A stretch of DNA of 64,000 nucleotides from Notolepis coatsorum (taxonomy: Eukaryota > Chordata > Actinopteri > Aulopiformes > Paralepididae), in contig OZ020592.1 of the NCBI GenBank assembly GCA_963971535.1, forward strand, positions 56,424,836 to 56,488,835, read 5' to 3'. The position numbers were made by a program, and so were the translations under genes. Under the pieces are notes generated by a model that worked only from the letters and a program-made list of their open reading frames with translations, did not search any database and had not been told where the DNA came from. Numbering within the stretch: position 1 is the stretch's first letter; each line of letters opens with the position of its first letter. Positions 41,239-56,525 of the stretch are shown piece by piece.

Positions 41239-43790
41239 CGTGGAATACATGAGCTCACTTGGCTGGCTTTGCTTCACAACACTAATCTGAAGCTGGAGTC
41301 GGTGCAAAGAGAGAGACGTGTCACATTGGAGCTGATTAAGAGGTAGATAAAGGTCAGCTGTCGACGGTGAACAGAGAATATCAAGGCTATATTTCACCAT
41401 TCTTCCACAGGGTAGCAGTGCATCCTAAAAGCCCGGTCGCATGCTGCAGTTCACTGATATCTCCTCGCCTGCCCGGGAGCCCACCCCTCCACTCTGGAAG
41501 AGGCATTCTGATTGGTCAGGAGTGAGGGATGTCTCATCTAATGAAATTACACACTCCAACACCTCCCTGGGACCAGAGCAATTTTAAGTGAATATTCGGA
41601 GGTGATGTTATTATGAATGTGTAAATCAGGGTGTAAAACAATAACGACAACAGACAGACGTCATGATGTTTGTAGTGGCCTTTGAAATTCTTTCTCTTTT
41701 TTTCAGGAGTACAGGCACAGAGAGACACATTAATGCATCTAATTACAGCCTCATCAGAATCTCAGACAGACGGCACTCTTTCATAGAAATCATAAATTGC
41801 ATTATCAATTATTCAGAGCAATGCGACGACTTCATTTTCATCCCCTTTGCTTTTTTAATTAGTGCCATCCATAGCTTTGGTATTGGCATTAATTTGATGA
41901 CAATTTATTGATATTTCAGCATAACCTATTTAGCTGAACGCAATTACAAACGGAGAGGGAGAGTGAGAGAGAGAGACAGAGAGAGACAGAGGGAGAGATG
42001 GAATATTCCAGTCTCATAGCAGTGTTTAGTAAATCAAGACGGTGACATGCTCATAGGCGAGGCAAGAGTAACTAAATCGAACAGCGCGTTTCACTCTCAT
42101 CAACGCTAAGAGGGATCCGAGACAAACCCTTTGAGAATGGAGAAAGAACAGCCAATAGGAATTTCGCACAATCATCGGTTTAATTAATCCTGACAAAGGA
42201 AGTGTTCCATAAACGAGCCCACCTGTGTTGCTGTTAAGTGCGCCGCGTCCGTTTGCCTCGCCTGAAAAACTTGTGTTAAAACTCAGGGGACACACATCAA
42301 TGCATCAGGGCTGCCATCGGTTCGCCGTGGCCACAATCTCTCATTTGGTTATTCACACTCTCCCAGCGTGGCGTTATGGGCCCCAGCAGTTGATCCCGCA
42401 AGAAAGGGTTGATTTATGTGATCGTGACCAGAGGGAGTTAATGTATTCTCTCATTAAAATCCACTTTAGTTAGGCTGAAAGTCAATCAAAGGCCGGGGAG
42501 AGAGTGGATCAAAATGAAGGGAGATGGTGGGTGGGAGGACTAATGTGTTACATTATGTCTAACTGTGGTCATAATGCAACCCAGACGCTATGAAAACACT
42601 TAAAACGCAAGAAAAGTAAGGTTGATGACGATGATGTTGCAGGGAAAAGTCGACGACACCATGGTAACTAACAACCGATGGGGAGGGTTTTCGCCGTTCC
42701 TTACCCAGAGAGTACATGGAAGACGGGCACCATATCTTGCCTATATCAAACAAGACATTTGCCCGGGACAAACCATTAAAAAGTGGGATGGGTGTTCCAC
42801 GATGAACACAATATTCCCCTGATTTCCCTGCTATAATGTGGGTGATCATCGACACGTCTAGGTGTGTTTAGGCAAGGTCATAGGGATCAACGGAGCATGT
42901 CACTGGGTAATAGGCTACTCCCTCGCCACCCAGGTGAAGAAGTTATCATACAGCTCCCTTTCCCCTCTGTTTACTCCTAGAGTGCGCAGGGAGAAGGGGG
43001 GGCTTTTCACGGTGCCTTTTCGATGCGAGAGGTATCGCATTGAATGCAGCATCAGGGGGCAGGACCTGACCCCCACATGAACTCTGCTGATGGGGTGAAA
43101 CAGAAGGCAGAGAGAGGGGCTCCCTTCCTCCCCCTCCCCCGGGCCCTGAGGGGGCTTCAGGGGAGGAATGCCGCTGATTCCAGAGGCACAAGCGAGCGGG
43201 ACCGCAATCCTCTGATACACTGTCCTTGATTAGGAAAAAGGATCCACTCAGTGCACCTTCACCCACCCGGCGCTCAATCTGCGTGCAGCTCGGCCTAAAT
43301 TGATACATTTTTCCTCATTACAGCGGGAGGCCCTCGCTGTGTGTCTCCCTCCACAGAGGCTGCCATCAGAGGGGAGGAGAGACAGAGAGGCACTGAGGTT
43401 AAGGACTGGATGTCTCCTCCTGCCCTCTACCCCTCCCACTGATTTGATTAGGACGTCAGTCATCGATACATAAACTGCGTATAGAACCTTGTAATGCATG
43501 TGCATCAGCCAAAGAAGGAGGGGAAAAAAGCATACAGAGCATTATATTAAGTGCACGTGATATCCATTATTATCTAATGGGAATGGAATTCATGGTGGTT
43601 GTTTTTCTTGTGTGTGTATGTGCCAGAGACGTCTCGGAGGTCAAATAGCAGATCTTAGTCTCATAGTCTGTAAAATTTACAGAAACTACTGTTGACAGTA
43701 GTTTGGCAGCGCCTACACAAATGAAGAGATATTATATATAATTTAGAGACTGTTTTTAAGCACTTTCATATTGAAGATTTAGTTGGGACC
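41239..43790. other. skap1 intron, single-copy, ATTA-rich core
   Basis: No transposon recognised for 2.5 kb, unusual here. 41690-42480 is rich in ATTA/TAAT words (CATTAATGCATC, TTTTTAATTAGTGCC, GGCATTAATTTGATG), the core of homeodomain sites. 42980-43400 is GC-richer with GGGCCCTGAGGGGG. Could hold conserved non-coding elements; this is only suggested by the absence of repeats and the word content. Confidence 0.35.
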
Positions 43791-43799
43791 AGGGCAACC

Positions 43800-43813
43800 G
43801 TATATATATACAG

Positions 43814-43845
<32 letters not shown>

Positions 43846-43966
43846 CGTGCATGTTTGTGTGTTTGTGTCTGTGCATATGCGTGTGCATGAATGTGTTTGT
43901 GTGTGTGTGTGTATCTGTGTTTGAATGTGTGCATGTGTGTGTATATTGGTGCACCTGCATGTGTAT

Positions 43967-44052
<86 letters not shown>

Positions 44053-44071
44053 CTGCATGTGTGTGTACCTG

Positions 44072-44104
<33 letters not shown>

Positions 44105-44105
44105 C
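43800..44105. repeat. (TA)n and (TG)n compound microsatellite
   Basis: TATATA run at 43800-43836, interrupted TG DNA, then a pure TG array at 43974-44050 and a second after ACCTGCATG spacers to 44103. Confidence 0.95.
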
Positions 44106-44645
44106 CATACTTCTTAGGGACCTGCACTGGCTCCCCATTGCTGCACGTATCCGCTTCAAGGCCCTCGACCTAGCATACCGTGCGGCAAAGGGAACCGCTC
44201 CCGCCTACCTCCGGTCAATGGTCTCTAACTACACACCCTCAAGAAGACCCCTACGCTCTGCATCTTCTGGCCGCCTCAGATCTACTCCTATCAGAGCTCC
44301 GGGAGGGTCATCAAGGAGAAGCCGCCTATTCTCAGTCCTTGCCCCACAATGGTGGAATGAACTACCCACCCCAGTTAGAACAGCCGTCCAATCTTTCCCC
44401 GTCGACTAAAGACGCACTTCTTCAACCATTATCTGAAAAAAAAAAAAAAAAAAAAAAAAATGATATCTAACCCTAACTAACCTTACTGTCATGCACTTGT
44501 CCTAATAAACTAACCTACACTGTAGCACTCAACACTTTGATGAACATTGTTACTCAGCTGATAGAGTTGTGCCCTTCCTGATGACTTGTCGTACAGAACT
44601 TGTAAGTCGCTTTGGATAAAAGCGTCAGCTAAATGACTAAATGTA
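44106..44645 (+). mobile_element. LINE 3' end inserted at a TG array
   Basis: Plus frame from the TG array to 44409 reads LLRDLHWLPIAARIRFKALD, AYRAAKGTAPAYLRSM, SASSGRLRSTPIRAPG and FSVLAPQWWNELPTPVRTAV, the C-terminus of a fish LINE. A frameshift follows, then a 23-base poly(A) tract and the tail GTAAGTCGCTTTGGATAAAA with GCGTCAGCTAAATG. The 5' truncation point coincides with the TG array. Confidence 0.85.
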
Positions 44646-46987
<2,342 letters not shown>

Positions 46988-47292
46988 CGGGGGGATCCCG
47001 GTGAAAAGAGGGATGCATCATCAACATCTACAAAGAACTCCACAAGGACACATTAATGACCTCAAAGTGCTACATTACAGCAACAATTAAACAAAGGGAT
47101 CCATCCCAGAGGTATCAGGAGGTGTCATGTCACTGTCTGTGTACAGGCCAACACATCTCTCACATCTCCATTTATTTCCCTAAGAAATCAGTGGGGCCAC
47201 CTGGGCTTGGCACTGAAACTTCATTCATCTCCAGAAATGGATTCCAGTGGAGAGCAAAATCAAATTCTCATTTGCAAGACAGGGTGGGGGGG

Positions 47293-47407
<115 letters not shown>

Positions 47408-47869
47408 TGCAGGCAGGAGGTACCTGGGAACGCTAACCTCTGGGTGAACCCCGTCGCATCTGATAGTCTTGCTATTTGTCTGTGACATTGACAGCTCTGG
47501 GGGAGATTAGAATCCACCCAGCCAGAGATTACCACTCTGCATGCTGCATGTCGTCCGCTTTACAGAGCGGCGTGCATTTACCTACGCCCCGCACTCTCCC
47601 TGAGCTCCTACACCAGCCTCAACACCAGAGGCAAAGGAGGGGAGGTAACTGATATACAATGCAAACAACAAAACCGAGCAAACGAGGGAAACGCTGTATC
47701 AAAAGGGGGCTTACAAACGGGAGGATGCGAGAGAGACACACAACCTGGCGTCGCTCCTAGTGTGGGGGTGAAGTCGGTAAGGAGAGGACAGTGATGGATG
47801 CCCTTTGGTTAAATACGTCCAAATCCCCCCCTTCAAGCCGCCCTCCTCTTGCCAGGCAGTGAGTGAGTG

Positions 47870-48215
47870 TGTGAGAGAGAGTGTGCAAGATTAATAGTGT
47901 AAACAGCGGAGGAGAGAGGGCGCAGAGGGAGAGAGAGAGGGAAAGAGAGAAAGAGAGCACACAGAGAGAGAGAAAGAGAGCACAGAGAGAGAGAAAGAGA
48001 GAGAGAGAGAAAAGACTATCAGCATCTGCAGCAGCACAGTAGCCCCAGGGGACTGGCGTGAACTTTTGAACCCTGATGGCAGGCAGTCGCAGCAGCGTTG
48101 CACAGAGCCTGCTCCTGCCTTGTAATGTGTGTGTGTATCTCTACAAAAGCAGAGAGGCAGAGAGAGAGAGGGGGGAGGGAGAGATGGAGGGAGGGAGAGA
48201 AGAGTGAACGAGAAC
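47870..48215. repeat. GA-rich low-complexity region
   Basis: Imperfect GAGA and GAGAAAGAGAG tracts at 47872-48015 and 48150-48212 around a unique 130-base stretch. Confidence 0.85.
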
Positions 48216-49180
48216 AAGGGAGAGTGGGGGTCATTAACATATTCCTCGCATCGTTGCAAACGAGCAGCCGCTATCCAAATGTCATGAAATCTATATGCCG
48301 ATGAGCAGTGAGAAATGAACGTCGGGGCAGGTGGTCTTGAGGGATGGCTACAGTAGATGGCTATCTCCAAGTAAAAAAAAAAAAAAAACTTGGTGACTGA
48401 TGGGGTCTCTGCGATAGGAAGGTCAAACATTCAAGACAACTCTGGACCGGGGCTCAGACGGGTCACAGGTTGGCCAAGCCAGGGAGGCCAGAGGTCAGAA
48501 GTTCAGAGAGAAGATAGGCAACACGGCCAGTGGCCAAGAGACCTGGGAACTCGTCTGAGCAGAAATGCTTAGTCAGTAATTGTCCTAAATGTACACGCTG
48601 ACCAAGACCTATGTAATGTTCTCTAAAAACACCAACACTCCCTTATAACCACTAGACTGCATAGAGGTCCTTCAGGGTTCAGCCACAGCAGCAGCACAAA
48701 ATCTACATTTCATATTCTATTTACAGGCGCTGTGTAATAACATTTCAGTATTGCTTCATCAAATTCAAATGAGAAATAGACCTCAGACGGACATAATTTC
48801 AAAGTGGTTATCTTATTGCTTTCTATTGGCAGTAATTGGTAAAGGAAATTGTGCCAGAGCATACAGTAATCAAAAACGTGAGGCGCAGTCATTGCATTTT
48901 CCAAACACACCAAAGGAGACACACCTCTGCCTGCGTCGCACAGCGAACGGTCTCCCACGACCACTCACATGTCAACTGATCGTATCAATCAACAGGATCG
49001 ATAAAAAGACACCAATCGCGCGCCGATAATGAGACGTGATATGGATCTGGAAAAAAGATGCATTTTAAATGAACATTTTGCGTAGAAATGATTTAATGCC
49101 CGAAGCATTAGTCAAACACCAGAGCAAATACAAGAGAGTGTGCTGTGAGCTGAATCATTATGGCTAATGCTGAACCAATA
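48216..49180. other. skap1 intron, nothing assigned
   Basis: Contains an A-run at 48374-48388. No gene or element. Confidence 0.5.
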
Positions 49181-49181
49181 T

Positions 49182-49510
49182 GGCGGCACGGTGGTGTAGT
49201 GGTTAACACTGTCGCCTCACAGCAAGAAGGTCCAGGGTTCGATTCCCGCTTGGGGACCAGGTTTCCATGATGCCAGTTACCCAGGTGGGGTATCTCCCAG
49301 GCCTTTCTGTGTGGTGTTTGCATGTTCTCCCCGTGCTCGCAAGGGTTTCCCCCCCGATAAGATAAACCCAATGGAAAAACATGCACAACAATAGATCGCT
49401 AACGCTGTGGCGTCCTTGACGAAGACGGACAGGAGCACTTGGATTGGTCCCCTGGCGCGGCTCACGTTGACGCCTGTCTGCTCCCGGCTGCCCTTGGGGG
49501 GGAAGGACGA
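49182..49510 (+). mobile_element. tRNA-like dispersed repeat (SINE-type head)
   Basis: GGCGGCACGGTGGTGTAGTG with GTTAACACTGTCGCC (box A) and AGGGTTCGATTCCCGC (box B), followed by GTTTGCATGTTCTCCCCGTG. This combination is widespread in fish genomes. Different family from the three SINEs listed. Confidence 0.7.
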
Positions 49511-50092
49511 CGGGATGGGTTAATCGCAGATACGAATTGCATGCATGCATCGCATGTGTGCCGATTGATGACCTCTGAGCAGGTCCTAAATTATTATATA
49601 TCAATTCATACTGATGTCGCAATATCAAAGAATGAGTATTACAAAGACTGCAATATGGGAATACAAAAATAAAATAAAGAATAGACCTACACAATAAAGC
49701 GAAAGTGTCTGGTGGAGAGATTGAAAGTACATGAAAAGGAAATGTAGATTCTAAACTTAGAACTAGATCTTAAAAGATAATATTGCAAGAATCGCAATCA
49801 TAATATTTGTTAAAATAATCACAATATGATATTTTGTCCATACTGTTCAACTGTTTGTAAATCACTATTTGCTAAATCCCACCCACCCTTAGTTACTGTT
49901 GTTATGTCAGACAAACTGTCCAACTGACAACTGAGGTAATGACTGACAAAGTGACTGAGGAAGCAGACTATAGTGCCTAAAAGACAGTTGGATTGGTGGA
50001 TTGCTATGTCAACCATACATTTTGACCACAAAGTAGTGTATGGAGACATATTGAAACGTAACCTTCCCTGTGGCCCTGCTGAAACAAAGCCC
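49511..50092. other. skap1 intron, nothing assigned
   Basis: No gene or element recognised. Confidence 0.5.
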
Positions 50093-50317
50093 TAGCTGGG
50101 GCTAAAACTACGACTGGGGCTAGTGATGGGGCTAGGGCTAGTGCTTGGGCTAGTGCTGGGGCTAGTGCTAGTGTTGGGGCTAGAACTAGAGCTGGGGCTA
50201 GTGCTGGGGCTAGTGCTGGGGCTAGTTCTGGGGCTAGTTCTGGGGCTAGTTCTGGGGCTAGTGCTGGGCTAGTGCTAGTGCTAGTGCTGGGGCTAGTGCT
50301 AGTGTTGGGGCTAGTAC
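50093..50317 (+). repeat. CTAG-rich minisatellite, first block
   Basis: Tandem GGGGCTAGTGCT, GGGGCTAGTTCT and GCTAGTGCTAGTGTTG words in 12- and 18-base periods. It is interrupted at 50318 by a transposon and resumes at 51565. Confidence 0.95.
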
Positions 50318-51564
50318 TAGGGTTGCCACCTTTGACTAATAGAAATAAGGGACACCAGTCACAGAGCGTGTGCGAAGCGCGTGCGAGAAATCTTTTTGGG
50401 CGGTTTTGGGGCGTTTTTTGGGCGGAAATGGGCGGATTTTGTCACTATTTATTTTGTTTACTTTATTTCGGTTTTAGGGTTAGGGTTATGTTATTGAATT
50501 ATTTTGGGGAGCCAGCCGCCCAAACTCCTGAAATGCATAGAAATCTATGAAATCTAAATAAAACAATCTATGACATTTATATTAAAAAGAGCTAGCCCCC
50601 CAAACCCCTAAAATACATAGAAATCTATGCATTTTGGAACAGTTACTATATATAGTCAAGAAAGCATTTAGTCATACTTAAAGTTTAAAGTGCTTTATTT
50701 GCATTTAACATTGTTTAAATAAATTGGCTGAACTATAGCCTCAACTTGAGCATAATACTGTATGCATATAAAGTGCTGTAAAAACAAAGCCTGGGAACAC
50801 TTTTACTGAAAGAGGACAATAATACAATGAAACACTTGTGTGACCCAAATTAAAAGATTAATTAAAAATAAAGTGCAAAGAAGAGTAGGCTCCTGGCTGC
50901 CAGGGCAGGTAAATAGAAATACTGACATCTAGTTAAAAACACAACCAGATAAATAAGATGTAATATCCCATACCGAATCAATCTCAGGAGATGTTTCAGT
51001 CATGAAGAACTGTGAAACCTGTGCTTGGGTCCTTTGAGTTCTTATATTTTGGGAATATTTTTGTTCTCCTGAGGCTGTCTGATGTCAGTCAGTCCACCAT
51101 GCGCCACAGAAAACACCTACATACTTTGCCATTTGCTTTGTAAACATCTCCACTGACGCAATCAAGCCAGGGGTTTGCCAGTTCCCACTCACGTCTGTAC
51201 TTCTGGAGGCGTTTTGTCTTTTTAGGACGCGCCGGTGGAGTGTCTGCTGTGGACATTTTCAAAGCGTCTTCGAAAAGAAATCACGCAGAGCACAGACAGA
51301 GGATTGGCACAGCGGCACAGAACTCTTCTTAACAACGTGAAAGCGCTAATTCTCATTGGTCGGTGAGCTGCTGAGCGCACGCCCACCATACCCGAGTTGC
51401 CAAGTCTGTTTATTTCCTGCAACTTTTGGACACAATTTTGCTTGTTTTTGTAGGTCGGCTGGCTCATTTCTCTCACTAATCTGGCAACCTTAAAATACGG
51501 GACAAAGGGCGTCCTGTATCAGTTCAGAACGATTCCGTATTTTAAGGGACGGGTGGCAACCCTA
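50318..51564. mobile_element. hAT-type non-autonomous transposon, 1247 bases, 8-base TSD
   Basis: Terminal inverted repeats TAGGGTTGCCACC and GGTGGCAACCCTA. The 8-base duplication GCTAGTAC flanks it at 50310-50317 and 51565-51572. No transposase is present; a minus open frame at 51222-51476 (QPTYKNKQNCVQKLQEIN) has no recognised domain. Internal GGGTTAGGGTTATG and ATAGAAATCTATG palindromes are present. The insertion splits the minisatellite. Confidence 0.9.
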
Positions 51565-51572
51565 GCTAGTAC

Positions 51573-51880
51573 TAGTGTTGGGGCTAGAACTAGGGCTGGA
51601 GCTAGAGCTGGAGCTAGTGCTGGGGCTAGTGCTAGTGCTTGGCTAGTGCTGGGGCTGGGGCTAGTGCTGGGGCTAGGGCTAGTGCTGGGGCTAGTGCTGG
51701 GGCTAATGCTGGGGATAGTGCTAGTTCTGGGGCTAGTGCTAGTTCTGGGGCTAGTGCTAGTTCTGGGGCTAGTGCTAGTTCTGGGGATAGTGCTAGTTCT
51801 GGGGATAGTGCTAGTTCTGGGGCTAGTGCTAGTTCTGGGGATAGTGCTAGTTCTGGGGCTAGTGCTAGTTCTGGGGCTGT
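51573..51880 (+). repeat. CTAG-rich minisatellite, second block
   Basis: Eighteen-base unit TCTGGGGCTAGTGCTAGT with GGGGATAGTGCT variants. Continues the first block beyond the transposon. Confidence 0.95.
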
Positions 51881-52064
51881 ATCATCACTGCAGCCTGCAG
51901 ACAGACACCCAGCAAACATCCCCAAACACCCAGCAGTGCATCCAATCAAAGAAAAACAAACATGCCATTTTGACTCTGGAAACTTGACCTGCAAACAGCG
52001 TGCCAAGACTAGCGACCTCTCTCCACTCCGTCTGGCTCCCTGCTTTTCCATGTCTTCATTTATG

Positions 52065-52165
52065 TGTGTGTCAGTGTGTGTGCGTGCGTGCGTGCGTGTG
52101 TGTGTGTGCGTGCGTGTGTGTTTGTGCTTCTATGCGTGGATGTGGATGTGTGCATGCTTCTGTGT
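52065..52165. repeat. (TG)n interrupted microsatellite
   Basis: TGTGTGCGTGCGTGCGTG and related TG-rich words between two minisatellite blocks. Confidence 0.85.
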
Positions 52166-52229
52166 GTAGGCATGTTCCCCAAGTGAGAGAAGGGATTTTC
52201 AAGTGGCTGCTGGGGCTGTCGGCCAGGCG

Positions 52230-52790
52230 AGCTTGAGGCTAGGGCTGGGGTTGAGGCTGGAGCTGGGGCTAGTGCTAGAAATGGGGCTGGAGCTGGAGTG
52301 GGGCTAGAACTGGGGCTAGAGATAGCGCTGGGGCTGGAGCTGGGGCTAGAGATAGCGCTGGGGCTGGAGCTGGGGCTAGAGCTAATGCTGGGGCTAGAAC
52401 TGCGGCTAGAGCTAGCGCTGGGGCTGGAGCTGGGGCTAGAGATAGCGCTGGGGCTGGAGCTGGGGCTAGAGCTAATGCTGGGGCTAGAACTGCGGCTAGA
52501 GCTAGCGCTGGGGCTGGAGCTGGGCCTAGAACTGGGGCTAGAGATAGCGCTGGGGCTGGAGCTGCGGCTAGAGCTAATGCTGGGGCTAGAGATAGACCTG
52601 GGGCTAGAGCTGGGGCTGGAGCTGCGGCTAGAGCTAATGCTGGGGCTAGAGCTGGGGCTAGAGCTAATGCTGGGGCTAGAGCTGGGGCTAGAGCTAATGC
52701 TGGGGCTAGAGCTGGGGCTAGAGCTGGGGCTGGGGCTGGGGCTGGGGCTGGGGCCGGGGCTGGGGCTGGGGCTGGGGCCAGGGCTGCAGG
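52230..52790 (+). repeat. CTAG/CTGG minisatellite, third block
   Basis: Units such as GGGGCTAGAGCTAATGCT and GGGGCTGGAGCTGGGGCT form a higher-order array, ending in pure GGGGCT hexamers (52723-52780). It gives a spurious LGLELGLEL frame. Confidence 0.95.
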
Positions 52791-54415
52791 CGCGGTCAGG
52801 TCAGCAGTGCGGTCGGCGGGTGAAACTCAGTTCACATTACCATGCAGACACAGAGCCTAACAATGGAGGCTCCATCTGTTCCTGTCAGCCATTACAAATC
52901 TGGTGTCACCCAGACCGCTGGAGACAACAGCCCGTCCCGTCTAATGAAACGACGCAGGCTCCGCCCGTGTGTAAGAGCAGCCATCGACATCACACTCATT
53001 CACTCCCCAGTTAGAGAACAGAGAACAGGGAACAGAGCAGCCTAGGCAGGCAGTCGATTACCCTGCCTAATACCTTCCCACACTCACAATGTCTCCAAAA
53101 CAGTGGGCGACTTACAGCTTTGTCAGAACACTGTTGCTACTGTTTTTTTCTTTTCTTCTTCTTATTATAACCCGAATGGAAAAGAAATCCCACATGCTTA
53201 GATATATGCAATGCAATACATATACTGGTCTCTAGTCTGGTGGTAGACGGAAAACTTTCGCTAATAAAGCGAGGTACTGCATTGATCCAAGTGTGCAAAA
53301 TTCTAAATTCAAATTTCATAATAAGTGTTTGAAGCTGTATGCATGTCGGTATCAAACGTATAAGTACACATTAGAGGATTCTTCCAGTAGTTGTGGTCAT
53401 CCTTTAAATTCTCCTTATAACCTCAAACATTTCCTAAATTTCAACTATAATAAATCTGAGCAGATTTCAAGATAATAGGTGTTCTGTTGATATTTTTTGC
53501 TTTCTCATTTTCAACAAAGCCCGATTAAGGTAATTCAATAAATAATAAAAATCACAAGTCATAACAACGGATAATTGTTCCTCCTAAAATGTTACTGATT
53601 TCATTCGGTGGCATGTCTCTATTTCCCACACACACACACACACACTTTGAAACAGACCGCCCAGCAAAAAGAATGTGTTGAGCCATCTCTTCTCAATTGG
53701 CAGTGAACAGAAATTGAACTATGAACTCCACATGCCCTGGTGAGGACATGTCCCATTCAAGAAGCAAACGTGGTCATCGCTAAAGACATGGGGCTATATA
53801 GACGTCAAGTCTTCTCACAGGCTATAATAACAGAGATGATATTGGAATTATAATCTATAATAACAATCTTTTTTATATTTTGAACTGAACAAAGGTTCAG
53901 TGTGAAGGGTGAGTGGATGATCATCCCGTTCAAAATAATATCCAACTCTTACAAAAAGCACCGTTATCTCATGTACCTTGAGTACATTTGAGACATTGGA
54001 CTCAGACACGCTAATTGCACGTTAATTATGCTCTTATAGAGTCTACAATACGCTGTACAGAATTAGCAGCACGGGAAACATTTGAGTAGGTGGGGAAATA
54101 CTTATTGGCATTTTTGTGTGAACCCTGTTCACATACTGAGATACTTCCCTCCCTCTCACACTCACAAGACCTAAGGTTAAAGGCTGTAATCATGACCTAA
54201 TTACAAGAAATACTTAGAGATAATTGAAGGCAAGCAAGATTGGAAATCTTTTTTTATTTTTGTTTATACATTAACGTTATTACAAGCATGCAGCCTGTGG
54301 TGTGAACTTTTAATAACCTCGTCATAAAAACATGCCAGTGAGACGCTTTTGCCAATGACACTTTCAGTGACATTTACAGTATGGATGCCCCTGTTAGAAT
54401 CTCACCCAATAAGCC
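52791..54415. other. skap1 intron, nothing assigned
   Basis: Contains a short (CA)n at 53627-53645. No gene or transposon. Confidence 0.5.
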
Positions 54416-54419
54416 ATGC

Positions 54420-54650
54420 TTTGCTTTCATAATAACAACAATAACACTATGGTCATAATAATAATAATTATTATCAGTATTATTATTATTATTATCATAA
54501 TCATCATTATTATTATCATCATCATGATTGTTGTTGTCGTTATTACTATTATTTATAATAACAATAATAATAGTAATAATAATGTTATTATTAGGTTACT
54601 ATTGCTGTTGTTTTTGGTGTTATTATACATTTTTATTATTATCTCTTAGA
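54420..54650. repeat. ATT/ATC trinucleotide-rich region
   Basis: Imperfect ATT, ATC and AAC triplets with both orientations, partly self-complementary. Confidence 0.9.
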
Positions 54651-56270
54651 TGTGATACTCTTTTCTGAGGTCTTGGATGGGCGAGGGATGGAATAATTAA
54701 CAAGTGATGGGAAAAGATTTTACTTACAAAAGTGTAATACAGAATAAATAGACTTAAGAATAGACTAATACAAATCAATGAAAGCCCTCTGTTGTTGTTC
54801 AATGTTCAAAACTTTAAAAGCATAATTTTTTTTGAAATTGCACGTCAGTATCAAACGTAGTACACATTCTGGCATTCCTTTATTCCAATGCTCAATACGT
54901 TGATCTCCAAAGGTTATTTTATGTGGCTGGTTGGTTGGTTGGTGCATTTATTCTGGCTCTGGTTAGTTTTTCATCAAGTCGGTCAGTTGAGACTTTTGAG
55001 AGTTGCATTGTTTTACTAACAGCATCACATTTTGTTATGCAAACGCTTTTTCTTCAAAGTTAATTGTAACTTTAGCATTCAGATAAATGGAGTGGATACT
55101 TTTTTTTTTAATAAAATAAATTCTTTGAAATGTAGGAAAAGTATGAAAATGTCTCTAAAATTTAAATACTAAATACTCCCCAAGTAAAGCACCTGGGAAC
55201 TGTACTTGATAAACAATAACTAAAGTTAAAGTATCTGCTCACTTTCAACCCCTTGCAATTCATTAGGCTTTTTTTTCAAATAAGGAAGACATTTTTTGTA
55301 TATGCTACTGGCATCACCTGGCCACAATATTCCTGCAAACCATCATATTATGTTACTTTCTGTCTGTTTATATATTATGTTACTTTCCCATACCATTACT
55401 TGCCTACCCATGGTAAGAGACTCATAAAAGAGACGGGGCAGAGATGCGCACCCCCCCCGGGCGCTGTGTCAATAATGCCAACCTGCAACACGTCAAGTCG
55501 AGGGGGCTATTAAGTGTCGCATTGAGTCAGAAATAATAATAATAAAAAAAAAGTGCAGGGGGGGGGGGGGTGGAAGCGGGAAGAAGAGTTGCAGAAAGGA
55601 AGATGGAGAGAAAGATTGATAAAGGGAGAGAGAGATGGAACCCGCATGGCCCCTCAGGTACAGTCAAGTGTTGTATTTCAAACCCGGTTGTGAAAGGATA
55701 GAGGAGCGAGGGGTCAATCAATCACATCATTAGCCTGCAGCAACAAAGCCCTTCTCGCTGTGTGGGCTGGTTCCATGCCTCACCCCAATACACACACACA
55801 CACACTGCCTGAAGACACAGCACTAGAGGGTGCTGTAGGTCACCGATCAGTCCTCTCCGTGCAGCTGACTCCCTCCCTCTCTCTCTCAGAGCATCAGTGC
55901 AACCTGCCCCGCTCGCCAGCTAGGAGAGGAACTGAAGGAGGAGTCACTGACAGATCGCAAGGGGTCCGGCAATAGGGTATAATAATGCAGCTGCCATGTG
56001 AATTCTATGCAATCTAGTTCATGTTTTTTTGCATCCTGAGTGGGTTAACATCTTTAGAATGAGGTATTCACTTTATTCTGTAAAATCAAGTTGTCAGAGA
56101 CTAGTAGTAGTAATATGTCATGAGTCAATAACTAAGACGTTAAAAATAATTTTGTTGTGAAGTAGCCTAATCCCAGTCTAGCACTGTGAGGTCACAGACT
56201 ACTCCTCCTTACAATATAAATGCAGCCTGTAGACCACAGGACAATATATACTGTAGGTTAAGATTCATTT
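54651..56270. other. skap1 intron, nothing assigned
   Basis: Includes a G-run at 55558-55570 and CACACA at 55790-55804. No gene seen. Confidence 0.5.
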
Positions 56271-56274
56271 TGGG

Positions 56275-56525
56275 GACATGTTTTTTCCACTTCTTGTCCT
56301 TTATTAAAGGTAGAATCTGTAATGTTCTCCGCACACCTTACGCTCTCCCAGTAAAGCTCCAGCTGTCAGGTGAAAAGAAGTGGCTGGTGACTCCACATGT
56401 ATCGGAGGAGGCAAGTGGTAGTCTATACCCTCTCCTGACCAACAGTAGGCCAGAGCAACGGCCAGGAAGGGAATTGACATAACGACTAAATTGGGGGATC
56501 GGAGCAAAAGAAAATAATTTAAAAA
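56275..56525 (+). mobile_element. Dispersed repeat with CATGTATCGGAGGAGGC motif
   Basis: GTGAAAAGAAGTGGCTGGTG, CTCCACATGTATCGGAGGAG, then AGTAGGCCAGAGCAACGGCC and AATTGGGGGATCGG with an A-rich end. This module is a common short dispersed repeat in fish; its class is uncertain. Confidence 0.55.

Noticed and set aside
49182-49250. Possible true tRNA gene (box A and box B present)
   Set aside because: No cloverleaf with an anticodon arm could be drawn, and downstream sequence is that of a dispersed repeat.
52298-53014. 238-codon frame with LGLELGLEL repeats
   Set aside because: Generated by the CTAG/CTGG minisatellite; no homology, no splice context, and lies in a skap1 intron.
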